Below, one piece after another: positions 1 through 6,250 of a stretch of DNA of 9,679 nt. Positions within the stretch are counted from its first letter, which is position 1; each line of letters begins with the position of its first letter. Position numbers and translations under genes: made by a program. Below the pieces are notes generated by a model. The model saw nothing but the letters and a program-made list of their open reading frames with translations, did not search any database and was not told the origin of the DNA. Source of the DNA: Devosia sp. (GTDB lineage: Bacteria; Pseudomonadota; Alphaproteobacteria; Rhizobiales; Devosiaceae); contig JAEUMC010000408.1 of the NCBI GenBank assembly GCA_016793415.1, positions 1-9,679 on the forward strand, given 5' to 3'.

Positions 1-1
1 G

Positions 2-994
2 GCGGCCCGCGCCGGCGGCTTCGCGCTGCTGGCGCTGGCGCTGGCCGCGGTGCTGGTGCTTTCGATTACCGTCGGCGCCCGCCCGATTGCACTGGCTGAC
101 ATCTGGAACGCCCTGACGGCGTTCGACGCGACGCAGACCAACTACAAGATCATCCTCGACCTGCGCCTGCCGCGCACTCTGGTGGGCCTCCTGGTCGGCG
201 CGGCGCTCGGGCTTTCCGGCGCGATCCTGCAGGGCGCGACGCGCAACCCGCTCGCCGATCCCGGTATCCTCGGCATCAATGCCGGCGCAACCTTGTGCGT
301 GGTGCTCGGCATCTCGGTGTTCGGCATCACCCAGCTTTCGAGCTATGTCTGGCTCGCCTTCCTCGGGGCAGGGGCGGCCATGCTGGTGGTGTACCTCGTC
401 GCCTCGCTCGGCCGCGAGGGTGCGACGCCGGTGAAGCTGGCGCTGGCCGGCGCAGCCGTCACCGCGGCGCTCACCTCGGTCACCTCAGCCATCCTCATCA
501 CCAATGTCGAGACGCTCGACCAGATCCGCTTCTGGCAGGTCGGGGCGCTCACCGGCCGCACCACCGACATCCTGTTGCAGGTCGCCCCGTTCATTCTGGC
601 CGGCACCGTGCTGGCGCTGCTGACTTCGCGCATTCTCGATGGTCTGGCGCTGGGCGACGATGTGGCCCGTGGTCTCGGGCTCAAGGTGCAGCGCGGCCGC
701 GCCTTGGTCGGGCTTGCCGCGGTGATCCTTGCTGGAGCGGCCACCGCCGCGGCCGGGCCGATCGCCTTTGTCGGCCTCACCGTGCCGCATCTCGCCCGCG
801 CCTTTACCGGCCCCAACTACCGCTGGATCCTGCCCTACTCGATGCTGCTGGCGCCGATCCTGCTGCTGGGCGCCGACATCATCGGCCGCATCATCGTGCC
901 GCCGGGCGAACTGCAGGTCGGCATCGTCACCGCCGCGCTGGGCGCGCCGTTCTTCATCGCGCTGGTGCGGCGCAGGAAGCTGGCCGAGCTATGA
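2..994 (+). CDS. FecCD-family iron-chelate ABC permease, 5' end cut by window
   Basis: Inner-membrane permease subunit of an ABC importer of the ferric siderophore/haem/cobalamin class, pairing with the next permease and the ATPase. The frame is open from base 2 with 330 residues visible. The family is usually 330-350, so only a short N-terminus is missing; the GTG at 50 lies inside the first membrane segment and is not the real start. Most of the protein is hydrophobic with many membrane helices. Family hallmarks seen: RLPR at visible residues 55-58, RNPLADPGILG at 81-91, the cytoplasmic loop LGDDVARGLGLKV at 217-229 that contacts the ATPase in this family, and GPIAFVGLTVPHLAR at 252-266. 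Its TGA overlaps the next gene's ATG (ATGA), suggesting translational coupling. Membership of the family is sure; the transported chelate cannot be told from the sequence. Confidence 0.95.
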   Translation, partial: AARAGGFALLALALAAVLVLSITVGARPIALADIWNALTAFDATQTNYKIILDLRLPRTLVGLLVGAALGLSGAILQGATRNPLADPGILGINAGATLCVVLGISVFGITQLSSYVWLAFLGAGAAMLVVYLVASLGREGATPVKLALAGAAVTAALTSVTSAILITNVETLDQIRFWQVGALTGRTTDILLQVAPFILAGTVLALLTSRILDGLALGDDVARGLGLKVQRGRALVGLAAVILAGAATAAAGPIAFVGLTVPHLARAFTGPNYRWILPYSMLLAPILLLGADIIGRIIVPPGELQVGIVTAALGAPFFIALVRRRKLAEL

Positions 995-2052
995 GCGCCA
1001 CCCAGAGCTTTGCCCCGGTCGGCGCCGTCGTCGCCGTGCGCAAGCGCCTGCAGCGGCGCTACGGCCTCGTGGTGCTTGGCCTCGCCGTGCTGTCGCTGGC
1101 CGTCGCCAGCCTCGCGATGTCGATCGGCGACTATCCGCTGCCGCTCGGTGACGTCATCACCTCGCTGCTCTCGCCCTTCACCGGCAACGCCGATGCGGCG
1201 AACGATTTCATCGTGCTCGGCGTACGGCTGCCGCGGGTCATGGCCGGGTTGCTGTCCGGCGCCGCTTTCGGCCTCTCGGGCATCATCTTCCAGACCATCC
1301 TCCGCAACCCTCTGGCGAGCCCGGATATCGTCGGCATCACCACCGGCGCCAGTGCGGCGGCGGTGCTGGCGATCATCATCTTCAAGTGGTCGGGGCTCGG
1401 CGTCTCGTTCATGGCCTGTGGCGGCGCGGTGCTGACGGCGCTGCTGATCTACGGCCTCGCCTGGCGCAACGGCGTCACCCCTTATCGGCTGGTACTCATC
1501 GGCATCGGCATGGCGGCGCTGGCGGGGGCGGTGGTTTCCTACCTCTTCACCCGCGCCCGCATCATGGAGGTGCAGGAGGCGCTGAGCTGGCTGACCGGCA
1601 GCCTCAATGGCGCAACCTTCGAGAACCTCACCCCGCTGGCCATTGCGCTGCTGGTGCTGGTGCCGCTCGCCGCACTGCTGTCCCGTTCGCTGCGGACCCT
1701 GCAGATGGGCGACGACGCCGCCACCGCGCTCGGTACCCGGGTCGAGTTCTCACGTCTCGGGCTGATCCTCGTGGCGGTGCTGCTCGCCGCCTTTGCTACC
1801 GCCGCCGTCGGGCCTGTCTCGTTCGTCGCCTTCATCGCCGGCCCGATCGCTCGGCGGCTGCTCGGCCCTTCGAGCAACGCGCTGCTGCCGGCCGCGCTGG
1901 TCGGCGGGCTCGTCACCAACGCTGCCGATTTCGTCGCCCAGCACATGCTCGGCCGCAACCAGTTGCCGGTTGGCGTCGTCACCGGGGCGCTCGGTGCAAT
2001 ATTCCTCATCTACCTGCTCGCTGCCGCCCATCGTTCGGGCCGCGGCGGCTGA
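991..2052 (+). CDS. FecCD-family iron-chelate ABC permease, second subunit
   Basis: Second inner-membrane permease, 353 residues, of normal length; it would form a heterodimer with the preceding permease, as FepD/FepG or FecC/FecD do. The start at 991 is chosen because its ATG overlaps the previous stop as ATGA; the frame is open further upstream, but that part lies inside the first permease in another frame. A basic N-terminus (RKRLQRRYG, residues 17-25) precedes the first membrane helix. Hallmarks: RLPR at 79-82, RNPLASPDIVG at 105-115, WLTGSL at 200-205, the ATPase-contact loop MGDDAATALGTRV at 239-251 and GPVSFVAFIAGPIARRL at 274-290. The PH found in the equivalent motif of the first permease (VPHLAR) is GP here. 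Twelve bases separate it from the ATPase gene. Substrate is probably a ferric siderophore, by family. Confidence 0.95.
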   Translation: MSATQSFAPVGAVVAVRKRLQRRYGLVVLGLAVLSLAVASLAMSIGDYPLPLGDVITSLLSPFTGNADAANDFIVLGVRLPRVMAGLLSGAAFGLSGIIFQTILRNPLASPDIVGITTGASAAAVLAIIIFKWSGLGVSFMACGGAVLTALLIYGLAWRNGVTPYRLVLIGIGMAALAGAVVSYLFTRARIMEVQEALSWLTGSLNGATFENLTPLAIALLVLVPLAALLSRSLRTLQMGDDAATALGTRVEFSRLGLILVAVLLAAFATAAVGPVSFVAFIAGPIARRLLGPSSNALLPAALVGGLVTNAADFVAQHMLGRNQLPVGVVTGALGAIFLIYLLAAAHRSGRGG

Positions 2053-2054
2053 TC

Positions 2055-2059
2055 GGAGG
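2055..2059 (+). promoter_or_regulatory. Ribosome binding site of the ABC ATPase gene
   Basis: GGAGG lies five bases before the ATG at 2065, immediately after the stop codon of the second permease. It fixes the ATPase start. Confidence 0.8.
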
Positions 2060-2064
2060 CTTCG

Positions 2065-2889
2065 ATGTCCGTGCACCACCAGCTCTCGGCTGCCGACCTG
2101 ACCCTCGGCTATGGCGATCGCACCATTGTCGACAAACTGAGCCTCGCGATCCCACCCGGAAAATTCACCGTCATCGTCGGCGCCAATGCGTGCGGTAAGT
2201 CGACCTTGCTGCGTGGCCTGGCGCGGCTGCTGCCCCCGAGCGCCGGCACGGTCTATCTCGATGGTCGGGCCATCCACCAGATGCCGACCCGCGAAGTCGC
2301 GACGCTGCTTGGCGTGCTGCCGCAGACCCCGGTGGCGCCGGACGGCATCACCGTGGCCGACCTTGTCGGTCGCGGCCGCTATCCGCACCAGGGCTGGTTC
2401 CGCCAATGGGTGGCCGCCGACGATGCCGCGGTCGCCGCTGCGCTGCAGGCCACCGATACGCTCGATCTCGCCGGCCGGGCGGTCGACGAACTCTCTGGCG
2501 GCCAGCGCCAGCGCGTCTGGATCGCCATGGCGCTGGCGCAGGAAACCGAACTGCTGCTGCTCGACGAGCCGACCACCTTCCTCGACATCAACCACCAGGT
2601 CGAAGTGCTGGATCTGCTGACCGACCTGGTGCAGCAGCGCGGCCGCACCGTGGTCGCGGTGCTGCACGACCTCAACCTCGCCTGCCGCTATGCCGACCAT
2701 ATCGTCGCCATGCGCGAGGGCAAGGTCGCCGCGTCAGGCGCTCCAGCCGAGGTGGTGACGGCGGAACTGGTGAAGTCGGTGTTCGGCATGGATGCCGAGG
2801 TGTGTGACGACCCGGTATCGCATTCGCCGATGATCGTGCCGGTGGGGCGGCACCGGGTGAAGCCGCGCCTGAAGGCGGCGGCGGAGTAG
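2065..2889 (+). CDS. Iron-chelate ABC transporter ATP-binding protein (FepC/FhuC-like)
   Basis: Cytoplasmic ATPase that powers the importer formed with the two upstream permeases. It has 274 residues, normal for the FepC/FhuC/FecE group. All nucleotide-binding motifs are present in order: Walker [10 protein letters not shown] at residues 39-47, Q-loop Gln87 (LPQTPV), signature [12 protein letters not shown] at 143-154, Walker B LLLLDEPT at 163-170 with catalytic Glu168, and H-loop VLHDLNLA with His201. The Walker A has Ala where the family usually has Pro and Gly (GPNGCGKST), but the essential GKST is intact, so activity is expected. RGRYPHQGW at 103-111 is typical of siderophore importers. 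It is the last gene of the operon; the convergent hydrolase gene ends 150 bases away. The periplasmic binding protein must lie upstream of the window or elsewhere. Confidence 0.95.
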   Translation: MSVHHQLSAADLTLGYGDRTIVDKLSLAIPPGKFTVIVGANACGKSTLLRGLARLLPPSAGTVYLDGRAIHQMPTREVATLLGVLPQTPVAPDGITVADLVGRGRYPHQGWFRQWVAADDAAVAAALQATDTLDLAGRAVDELSGGQRQRVWIAMALAQETELLLLDEPTTFLDINHQVEVLDLLTDLVQQRGRTVVAVLHDLNLACRYADHIVAMREGKVAASGAPAEVVTAELVKSVFGMDAEVCDDPVSHSPMIVPVGRHRVKPRLKAAAE

Positions 2890-2912
2890 GGGAGGGGGCA
2901 GAGCGTGGGGCT

Positions 2913-3020
2913 CCACCCCATCCTTAGTCCCTCCCCATCATGGGGAGGGAGACGACTGACGGTTCAGCGGGCTCGATCGGCCTCCCTCCCCTTGTGGGGA
3001 GGGAATGAGGGTGGGGGTGG
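2913..3020. repeat. Nested palindromic intergenic element between convergent genes
   Basis: The gap 2890-3039 contains no gene. It holds two hairpins: TCCCTCCCCA (2928-2937), loop tca, TGGGGAGGGA (2941-2950); and TCCCTCCCC (2983-2991), loop ttgt, GGGGAGGGA (2996-3004). The outer flanks are also inverted copies of each other: the arm starting CCACCCC at 2913-2936 matches the reverse complement of 2996-3020 at about 21 of 24 aligned positions with one gap. The unit can therefore fold as two hairpins or as one larger cruciform. This is the look of a REP/MITE-like dispersed repeat, common in alphaproteobacterial intergenic regions. Lying between two gene ends it may also slow or end transcription from both sides, but no U-tract follows either stem, so it is not a canonical terminator. 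Confidence 0.75.
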
Positions 3021-3039
3021 CCACACGCGCCAGCGTTCG

Positions 3040-3843
3040 CTACCCCCGCAAAAACTCCACCACGACAGGTGCAATCGCCTCCGGTGCTGGCCCATGTCCT
3101 TGCCCCGCCAGCGTCCTGCGACCAGCCCCGAGCACCTTGGCCACCGTGTTTGCCCCGCCGGCCATGAACGGGAAGCTCGCGTTGCCATCCACCACCAGCA
3201 CCGGCTGGGTCACCTTGTTCCAGCGCTGCGTCTCGGCCAGTCCGCCTTCCACCGCTTCCCTGCCCATGCAGAGCGCGTCGTACTCGATGGTGTGTCCCAC
3301 CGGCTCGAGCATCGGCCAGAACGGGCTCTTCTTCATCGCTTCCACCTGGTCGGGCGGCATGTGGATCGAGGCAGTGAAGAAGTAGGTCAGCGCCCCGGCC
3401 TTGTCGCCGCGCTCGCGGAACCCGGCGAGCTGTTCGAAATAGTCCCTGGGCGGCGGCGTCCAGCTGTCATCGACCACGTAGGGCGGCTCGTAGAGCACGA
3501 GCTTGTCCACCGGCAATCCGGATTGCGCCGCCTCGAGCGCCAGCGCGCAGCCGGACGATGCGCCATAGAGCGAGGCCCGCCCTCCGGCGACCTCGATCAG
3601 CGCGGCGATATCCTCGACCTCGCGGGCCACCGCATAGGGCAGGGTGTCGCCACTCTCGCCCCGACCCCGGCGATCGTAGTTGATCACGCTGAAGCCGGCC
3701 TCCGACAGCAGTCGCGCCAGTTCCGGCGTCTGCTGGTCGATGCCGCGATACTGTGTGGCGCCGGCAATGAGGATGACGGCCGGACCATTGCCGGTTTTGT
3801 CGTAGCCGATGGCGGTCCCGTCCCTTGAAACGGTGCTGCTCAC
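3040..3843 (-). CDS. Alpha/beta hydrolase (last gene of the ArsR cluster)
   Basis: Cytoplasmic alpha/beta-hydrolase-fold protein, 267 residues, starting with GTG and preceded by AGGAG (3851-3855) at seven bases. Visible features: the strand and turn VINYDRRGRGESG at residues 53-65, typical of this fold; the nucleophile elbow GASSG at 94-98 with Ser96 as nucleophile; and His250 in GQGHGPAPEAIAPVVVEFL as catalytic base. The acid is less clear; Asp219 in VLVVDGNAS lies near the expected place. No signal peptide is seen. It lies 20 bases downstream of the other hydrolase gene on the same strand, so the two are almost surely co-transcribed. The two hydrolases differ around every motif and look like different subfamilies rather than a recent duplication. 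The fold is certain; substrate (ester, lactone or other) is unknown. Confidence 0.9.
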   Translation of the reverse strand: MSSTVSRDGTAIGYDKTGNGPAVILIAGATQYRGIDQQTPELARLLSEAGFSVINYDRRGRGESGDTLPYAVAREVEDIAALIEVAGGRASLYGASSGCALALEAAQSGLPVDKLVLYEPPYVVDDSWTPPPRDYFEQLAGFRERGDKAGALTYFFTASIHMPPDQVEAMKKSPFWPMLEPVGHTIEYDALCMGREAVEGGLAETQRWNKVTQPVLVVDGNASFPFMAGGANTVAKVLGAGRRTLAGQGHGPAPEAIAPVVVEFLRG

Positions 3844-3863
3844 GTCGATTCTCCTGAGGTTAC

Positions 3864-4655
3864 CTAGTCCTGCCGCTCGTCGTGCCGGGCGAGAAACTCG
3901 CGCACGGCGTCCCAGAACAGAGGCTTGTTGACGGCCTCGTGGCCGACATTGGCGATGATCGAAAGCTCGCCGGCGCCGAGGTGCCGGTAGAGCCGGTCGG
4001 CCTCGTCGATACCGCCCAACTGGTCACGATCTCCCATGATCACCAGAGACGGTGCCGAGATCGATGCAAGCTGCCGCTCGCTGTAGGTGGGCACGGTCAG
4101 CCAGAGCCTGGAAATCTGCTTGAGGAAGTCGCGCCAGTATTCCGGCCCGTAGTGATGGGAGTGCGCCAGCTTTATCTGCTCGAAGTAGGGGCCGAACTCC
4201 TTGGCCAGCCGATCCAGATCGACTTCGCCCGGAACTGAGAATCCCCAGGAGCGAAGCCCTTCCAGCATTGCTGGCGTCAGCCGGCTTACCGTGCCGCCCA
4301 TGACCAGGGCCCCCGCCTTGCCAGGGTGCCGCAGCCCAAACTCCAGCGCCGTCTGTCCGCCGTCGCTGTAACCGATGATCAGCGGCCGCTTCAGCCCGAG
4401 CGCCGCGACGAAGCCGGCGACATCGTCGGCAAACTGCGCGTAGCTCATCTGCTGCAAGGGGTTGCTGGTTCTGCCGTGCCCCCGGGTGTCGAGCGCAAAG
4501 ACGCGGTAGCGGTCGGCCAGCCGCGGCATCGCCTCGCCCCAGGAGGCGGCGGTCGCCGTTCCCCCGTGCAGGAGGAGCAGCGGCTGCCCGCGGCCTTCCT
4601 CGAGGTAGTGCACCTCGAGGTCGCCGATCATCACGCTGTGCGACTTGGCGCTCAT
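3864..4655 (-). CDS. Alpha/beta hydrolase (esterase/lactonase-like)
   Basis: Second alpha/beta hydrolase of the cluster, 263 residues from the ATG at 4655. That start is chosen because it overlaps the stop of the SRPBCC gene as ATGA, a coupling signal; a GTG at 4670 would add five residues (MARRA) inside the upstream gene and is the alternative. Residues counted from 4655: oxyanion-hole motif HGG at 30-32, LDTRGHGRTS at 55-64, nucleophile elbow GYSDGG with Ser97, acid Asp211 in IMGDRD, and His239 in NVGHE. The triad is complete, so it should be an active hydrolase. No signal peptide, so cytoplasmic. The order and motifs resemble haloperoxidase, lactonase or esterase relatives, but these cannot be separated by eye. 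Confidence 0.9.
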   Translation of the reverse strand: MSAKSHSVMIGDLEVHYLEEGRGQPLLLLHGGTATAASWGEAMPRLADRYRVFALDTRGHGRTSNPLQQMSYAQFADDVAGFVAALGLKRPLIIGYSDGGQTALEFGLRHPGKAGALVMGGTVSRLTPAMLEGLRSWGFSVPGEVDLDRLAKEFGPYFEQIKLAHSHHYGPEYWRDFLKQISRLWLTVPTYSERQLASISAPSLVIMGDRDQLGGIDEADRLYRHLGAGELSIIANVGHEAVNKPLFWDAVREFLARHDERQD

Positions 4656-5107
4656 TGCTCGTCGAGCCACTTTCCCATCAGGTCGATCAGGTAGTTGGTG
4701 CCGGCCTCGCGATCGGCCATCTTGTCGAGCCCGTCGAGGAAGGCGCCGTCTTCCTTTACCACCATCCGCGTGCCGGCCCCGTCGGGGAAGAGCTCGATGG
4801 TGGCCAGCGACACCGAGATGCGGTCGCCGTTCTTGAGCATCTCGTAGGTGTAGATGATGCGGTTATCAGGCACGATGTCGCGATAGGTGACGTCGAACAC
4901 ATAGGTGTCGCCGCCCATTTCGGCCTCGTTGAACTCACGGCCGCCGACGCGGAAATCCATCACGTCCTTGGGCTTGTCCGGGCTCGGCGAGCCGAACCAC
5001 TGGCGCTTGAACTCCGGGTTGGACCAGGCCGAGTACACCTTGCTTGGGGCGTGCTTGTACTTGCGTTCGACGGTGAAGCTGCCATGGGCAATGGAACGTT
5101 CGGTCAT
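4652..5107 (-). CDS. SRPBCC/AHSA1-domain protein
   Basis: A 151-residue single-domain protein of the SRPBCC (START/Bet v1-like) superfamily, AHSA1 branch, which forms a deep hydrophobic cavity for a small ligand. Features: opening strand FTVERKYKHAPSKVYSAWSNPE (residues 11-32) followed by FKRQWFG, the central DFRVGGREF at 51-59, and GTRMVVKEDGAFLDGLDKM near the end before the C-terminal helix. Length is normal. AGAGGA (5115-5120) lies seven bases before the ATG. Genes for AHSA1-like proteins are very often next to an ArsR-type regulator, as here, where the regulator is two genes upstream. The family name refers to an Hsp90 activator, but bacterial members are not generally Hsp90 partners; a ligand-binding or small-molecule role is more likely. 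Its stop overlaps the start of the next hydrolase. Confidence 0.9.
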   Translation of the reverse strand: MTERSIAHGSFTVERKYKHAPSKVYSAWSNPEFKRQWFGSPSPDKPKDVMDFRVGGREFNEAEMGGDTYVFDVTYRDIVPDNRIIYTYEMLKNGDRISVSLATIELFPDGAGTRMVVKEDGAFLDGLDKMADREAGTNYLIDLMGKWLDEQ

Positions 5108-5122
5108 TTGAGTTTCCTCTTT

Positions 5123-5740
5123 CTAGGCTTGGTTGAGAACGTTGAATTCGAGATGGGTGACGCCGGGCGAAGCCGCGACCACCCGGGTACGGGCGAGCTC
5201 GATCTGAGCGTCGCCAAGCTTGTCGAACAGGCGGGTGCCGCCGCCGAGCAGCACGCTGACCACCTGGACACGGATCACGTCGGCGAGCCCGGCACGCAGC
5301 ACCTGCTGGGCCGCCGAAGCGCCCATCAGCACGACATCCTTGTCTCCTGCCGCTTCGCGAGCCTGGCGCACGGCGCTCTCCACTCCGTCGGTGACGAAGC
5401 GGAAGCTCGCGCTCTTCATTTGCTGTTCGGGCCTGGGGTTGTGGGTGAGCACGAACGTGGGCACCGGGTAGGGCGTATCGTTCCAGTGCTGCAACCCCAC
5501 ATCATAGGTGCGCCGCCCGACGATCGCCGCGCCGACCGTCTTGAAGGCAAGGTCGATCTCGGCCGCGTCCGCCGCCTCGGTGCTGCTGAAGCTGCCGTCG
5601 CCGGCCCTGGTGCCGCTGCCGGCGAACATCCACTCGTGCAGCCGCTCGCCGCCGACCCCCATGCCGTCGCGGCTGGAGACGTTCGGGCCGGCCACATAAC
5701 CATCGAGCGACATCGAGAAGTTCAGCACCACCTTTGCCAT
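5123..5740 (-). CDS. Dihydrofolate-reductase-family protein (RibD C-terminal domain)
   Basis: A 205-residue protein of the RibD-C/DHFR-like fold, expected to bind NADPH and reduce a small substrate, though most members of this stand-alone group have no known substrate. The start at 5740 is chosen over 5764 because AGGAGG (5746-5751) sits five bases before it and because the family begins with a strand such as MAKVVLNFSMSLDGYVAGP. Motifs from that start: SLDGYVAGP at 11-19, VGRRTYDVG at 74-82, FVLTHNPRP at 96-104, VVLMGASAAQQVLRAGLAD at 136-154 and VVSVLLGGGTRLFD at 160-173. It is followed after 15 bases by the SRPBCC gene and preceded by the ArsR gene with a 96-base gap that contains a palindrome. 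It is not the folate-pathway FolA nor the two-domain riboflavin enzyme, since the deaminase domain is absent. Confidence 0.9.
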   Translation of the reverse strand: MAKVVLNFSMSLDGYVAGPNVSSRDGMGVGGERLHEWMFAGSGTRAGDGSFSSTEAADAAEIDLAFKTVGAAIVGRRTYDVGLQHWNDTPYPVPTFVLTHNPRPEQQMKSASFRFVTDGVESAVRQAREAAGDKDVVLMGASAAQQVLRAGLADVIRVQVVSVLLGGGTRLFDKLGDAQIELARTRVVAASPGVTHLEFNVLNQA

Positions 5741-5745
5741 TCGGT

Positions 5746-5751
5746 CCTCCT
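5746..5751 (-). promoter_or_regulatory. Ribosome binding site deciding the start of the DHFR-like gene
   Basis: AGGAGG on the minus strand lies five bases before the ATG at 5740. It lies inside the alternative longer reading frame that opens at 5764, which supports the shorter protein. Confidence 0.8.
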
Positions 5752-5777
5752 GTCCAGCGGGCAAGCCGCACCCGTTA

Positions 5778-5796
5778 CCGGAAACGCTGTTTCCGG
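5778..5796 (-). promoter_or_regulatory. Perfect 8-bp palindrome between the ArsR and DHFR-like genes
   Basis: CCGGAAAC (5778-5785), three-base loop, GTTTCCGG (5789-5796) lies in the 96-base gap, 38 bases before the DHFR-like start. There is no U-tract after it, so it is not a classical terminator. It could be a transcript hairpin that sets the ratio of repressor to enzymes, an RNA-processing site, or a protein-binding site. The function is inference; the symmetry is directly seen. Confidence 0.5.
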
Positions 5797-5836
5797 CCGT
5801 CCGTTTCTGCTCTGTCGTCCGTGACGCGTTGGGGCG

Positions 5837-6190
5837 TTACTTCGCCGGTTTGTCCGGGCCGCTGGGCAGTGCGTCGAGGAACGCGCCCAGCCGATCCAGC
5901 CGGTGTTCCCAGCCGATGCGTCGATCGTTGATCCACTTCTCGGCCATGCTCAGCGCTCCTGTGTCGATGGTGCAGGTCCGCACCCGTCCCACCTTCTGCG
6001 TCGTCACCAGCCCGCTCTGTTCCAGCACCTGGAGGTGCTGCACGATGGCGGGCAGGCTCATCTTGAACGGCTCGGCCAGCTCGCTGACCGATGCGGATCC
6101 CCGGCTCAGTCGTTCGATCATCCGCCGCCTGGTGGGGTCGGCCAATGCCTGGAACATGAGGTCGAGGGGTTCTGTCTCTTGGTTAAGCAT
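5837..6190 (-). CDS. ArsR-family winged-helix transcriptional regulator
   Basis: A 117-residue DNA-binding protein and first gene of the cluster. It opens with the family pattern LDLMFQALADPTRRRMIERL (residues 9-28), then the helix-turn-helix VSELAEPFKMSLPAIVQHLQVLEQSGLV at about 35-62 and a short wing (TTQKVGRVRTCTI, 63-75). The only cysteine is Cys73 and the metal-binding ELCVCDL motif of arsenic/cadmium sensors is absent, so it is probably not a metal sensor. This subgroup typically sits beside AHSA1/SRPBCC genes and represses its own operon. Here an SRPBCC gene lies two genes downstream. The ATG at 6190 lacks a Shine-Dalgarno sequence at usable distance (the nearest GGAGG is about 23 bases away), while a promoter ends directly before it, suggesting a leaderless mRNA. 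A second Met at residue 12 also lacks a ribosome site and would cut the conserved N-terminus. Confidence 0.92.
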   Translation of the reverse strand: MLNQETEPLDLMFQALADPTRRRMIERLSRGSASVSELAEPFKMSLPAIVQHLQVLEQSGLVTTQKVGRVRTCTIDTGALSMAEKWINDRRIGWEHRLDRLGAFLDALPSGPDKPAK

Positions 6191-6247
6191 GATCTTAAGT
6201 ATCGTGGGCGCGGCCTCCTGTCAATACATAAGTGATTGCTTAAGTGA
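6183..6247. promoter_or_regulatory. Candidate ArsR operator: two pairs of spaced TTAAG repeats
   Basis: Read on the + strand, TTAAG occurs at 6183-6187 and 6195-6199, exactly 12 bases apart; ATAAG at 6228-6232 and TTAAG at 6240-6244 are again 12 bases apart. In the second pair the longer word TAAGTGA is repeated (6229-6235 and 6241-6247). One pair covers the start codon and -10 box, the other lies just upstream of the -35 box. The copies at 6195 and 6240 are within the palindrome CTTAAG. Such placement fits repression by the adjacent ArsR-type protein. The repeats are seen; the binding is inferred. Confidence 0.5.
6196..6224 (-). promoter_or_regulatory. Sigma-70-type promoter of the arsR cluster
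   Basis: On the minus strand TTGACA (6219-6224) is a perfect -35 box; after a 17-base spacer comes TACTTA (6196-6201) as -10 box. The expected start of transcription, about seven bases further, falls at 6189-6190, which is the ATG of the arsR gene. The region is clearly more AT-rich than its surroundings. Strength and start site are predicted, not shown. Confidence 0.65.
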
Positions 6248-6250
6248 ATT

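Noticed and set aside
295..990. Possible N-terminal extension of the second permease
   Set aside because: The frame is open, but this part overlaps the first permease in another frame and has low-complexity Arg/Gly/His composition; the ATGA overlap at 991 gives the normal family start.
1750..2700. 316-codon open frame on the - strand opposite the second permease and the ATPase
   Set aside because: Antisense shadow spanning two well-supported genes; composition rich in Arg, Gly, Ala and Asp without motifs.
2928..3004. Hairpins as rho-independent terminators
   Set aside because: Stems are strong, but no U-rich tract follows on either strand; repeat-element origin is the better explanation.
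2905..3828. 307-codon open frame on the + strand opposite the alpha/beta hydrolase
   Set aside because: It begins inside the palindromic repeat and runs antisense to a hydrolase with clear motifs.
4598..4620. Perfect 9-bp inverted repeat CCTCGAGGT/ACCTCGAGG inside the hydrolase gene
   Set aside because: It encodes the similar residue runs LEV and YLEE with preferred codons, so coding constraint explains it; a hairpin effect near the start cannot be excluded but has no other support.
4655..5824. 389-codon open frame on the + strand opposite the SRPBCC and DHFR-like genes
   Set aside because: It is antisense to two genes with clear family motifs, crosses their intergenic gap and has no recognisable domain; long antisense frames are expected at this GC content.
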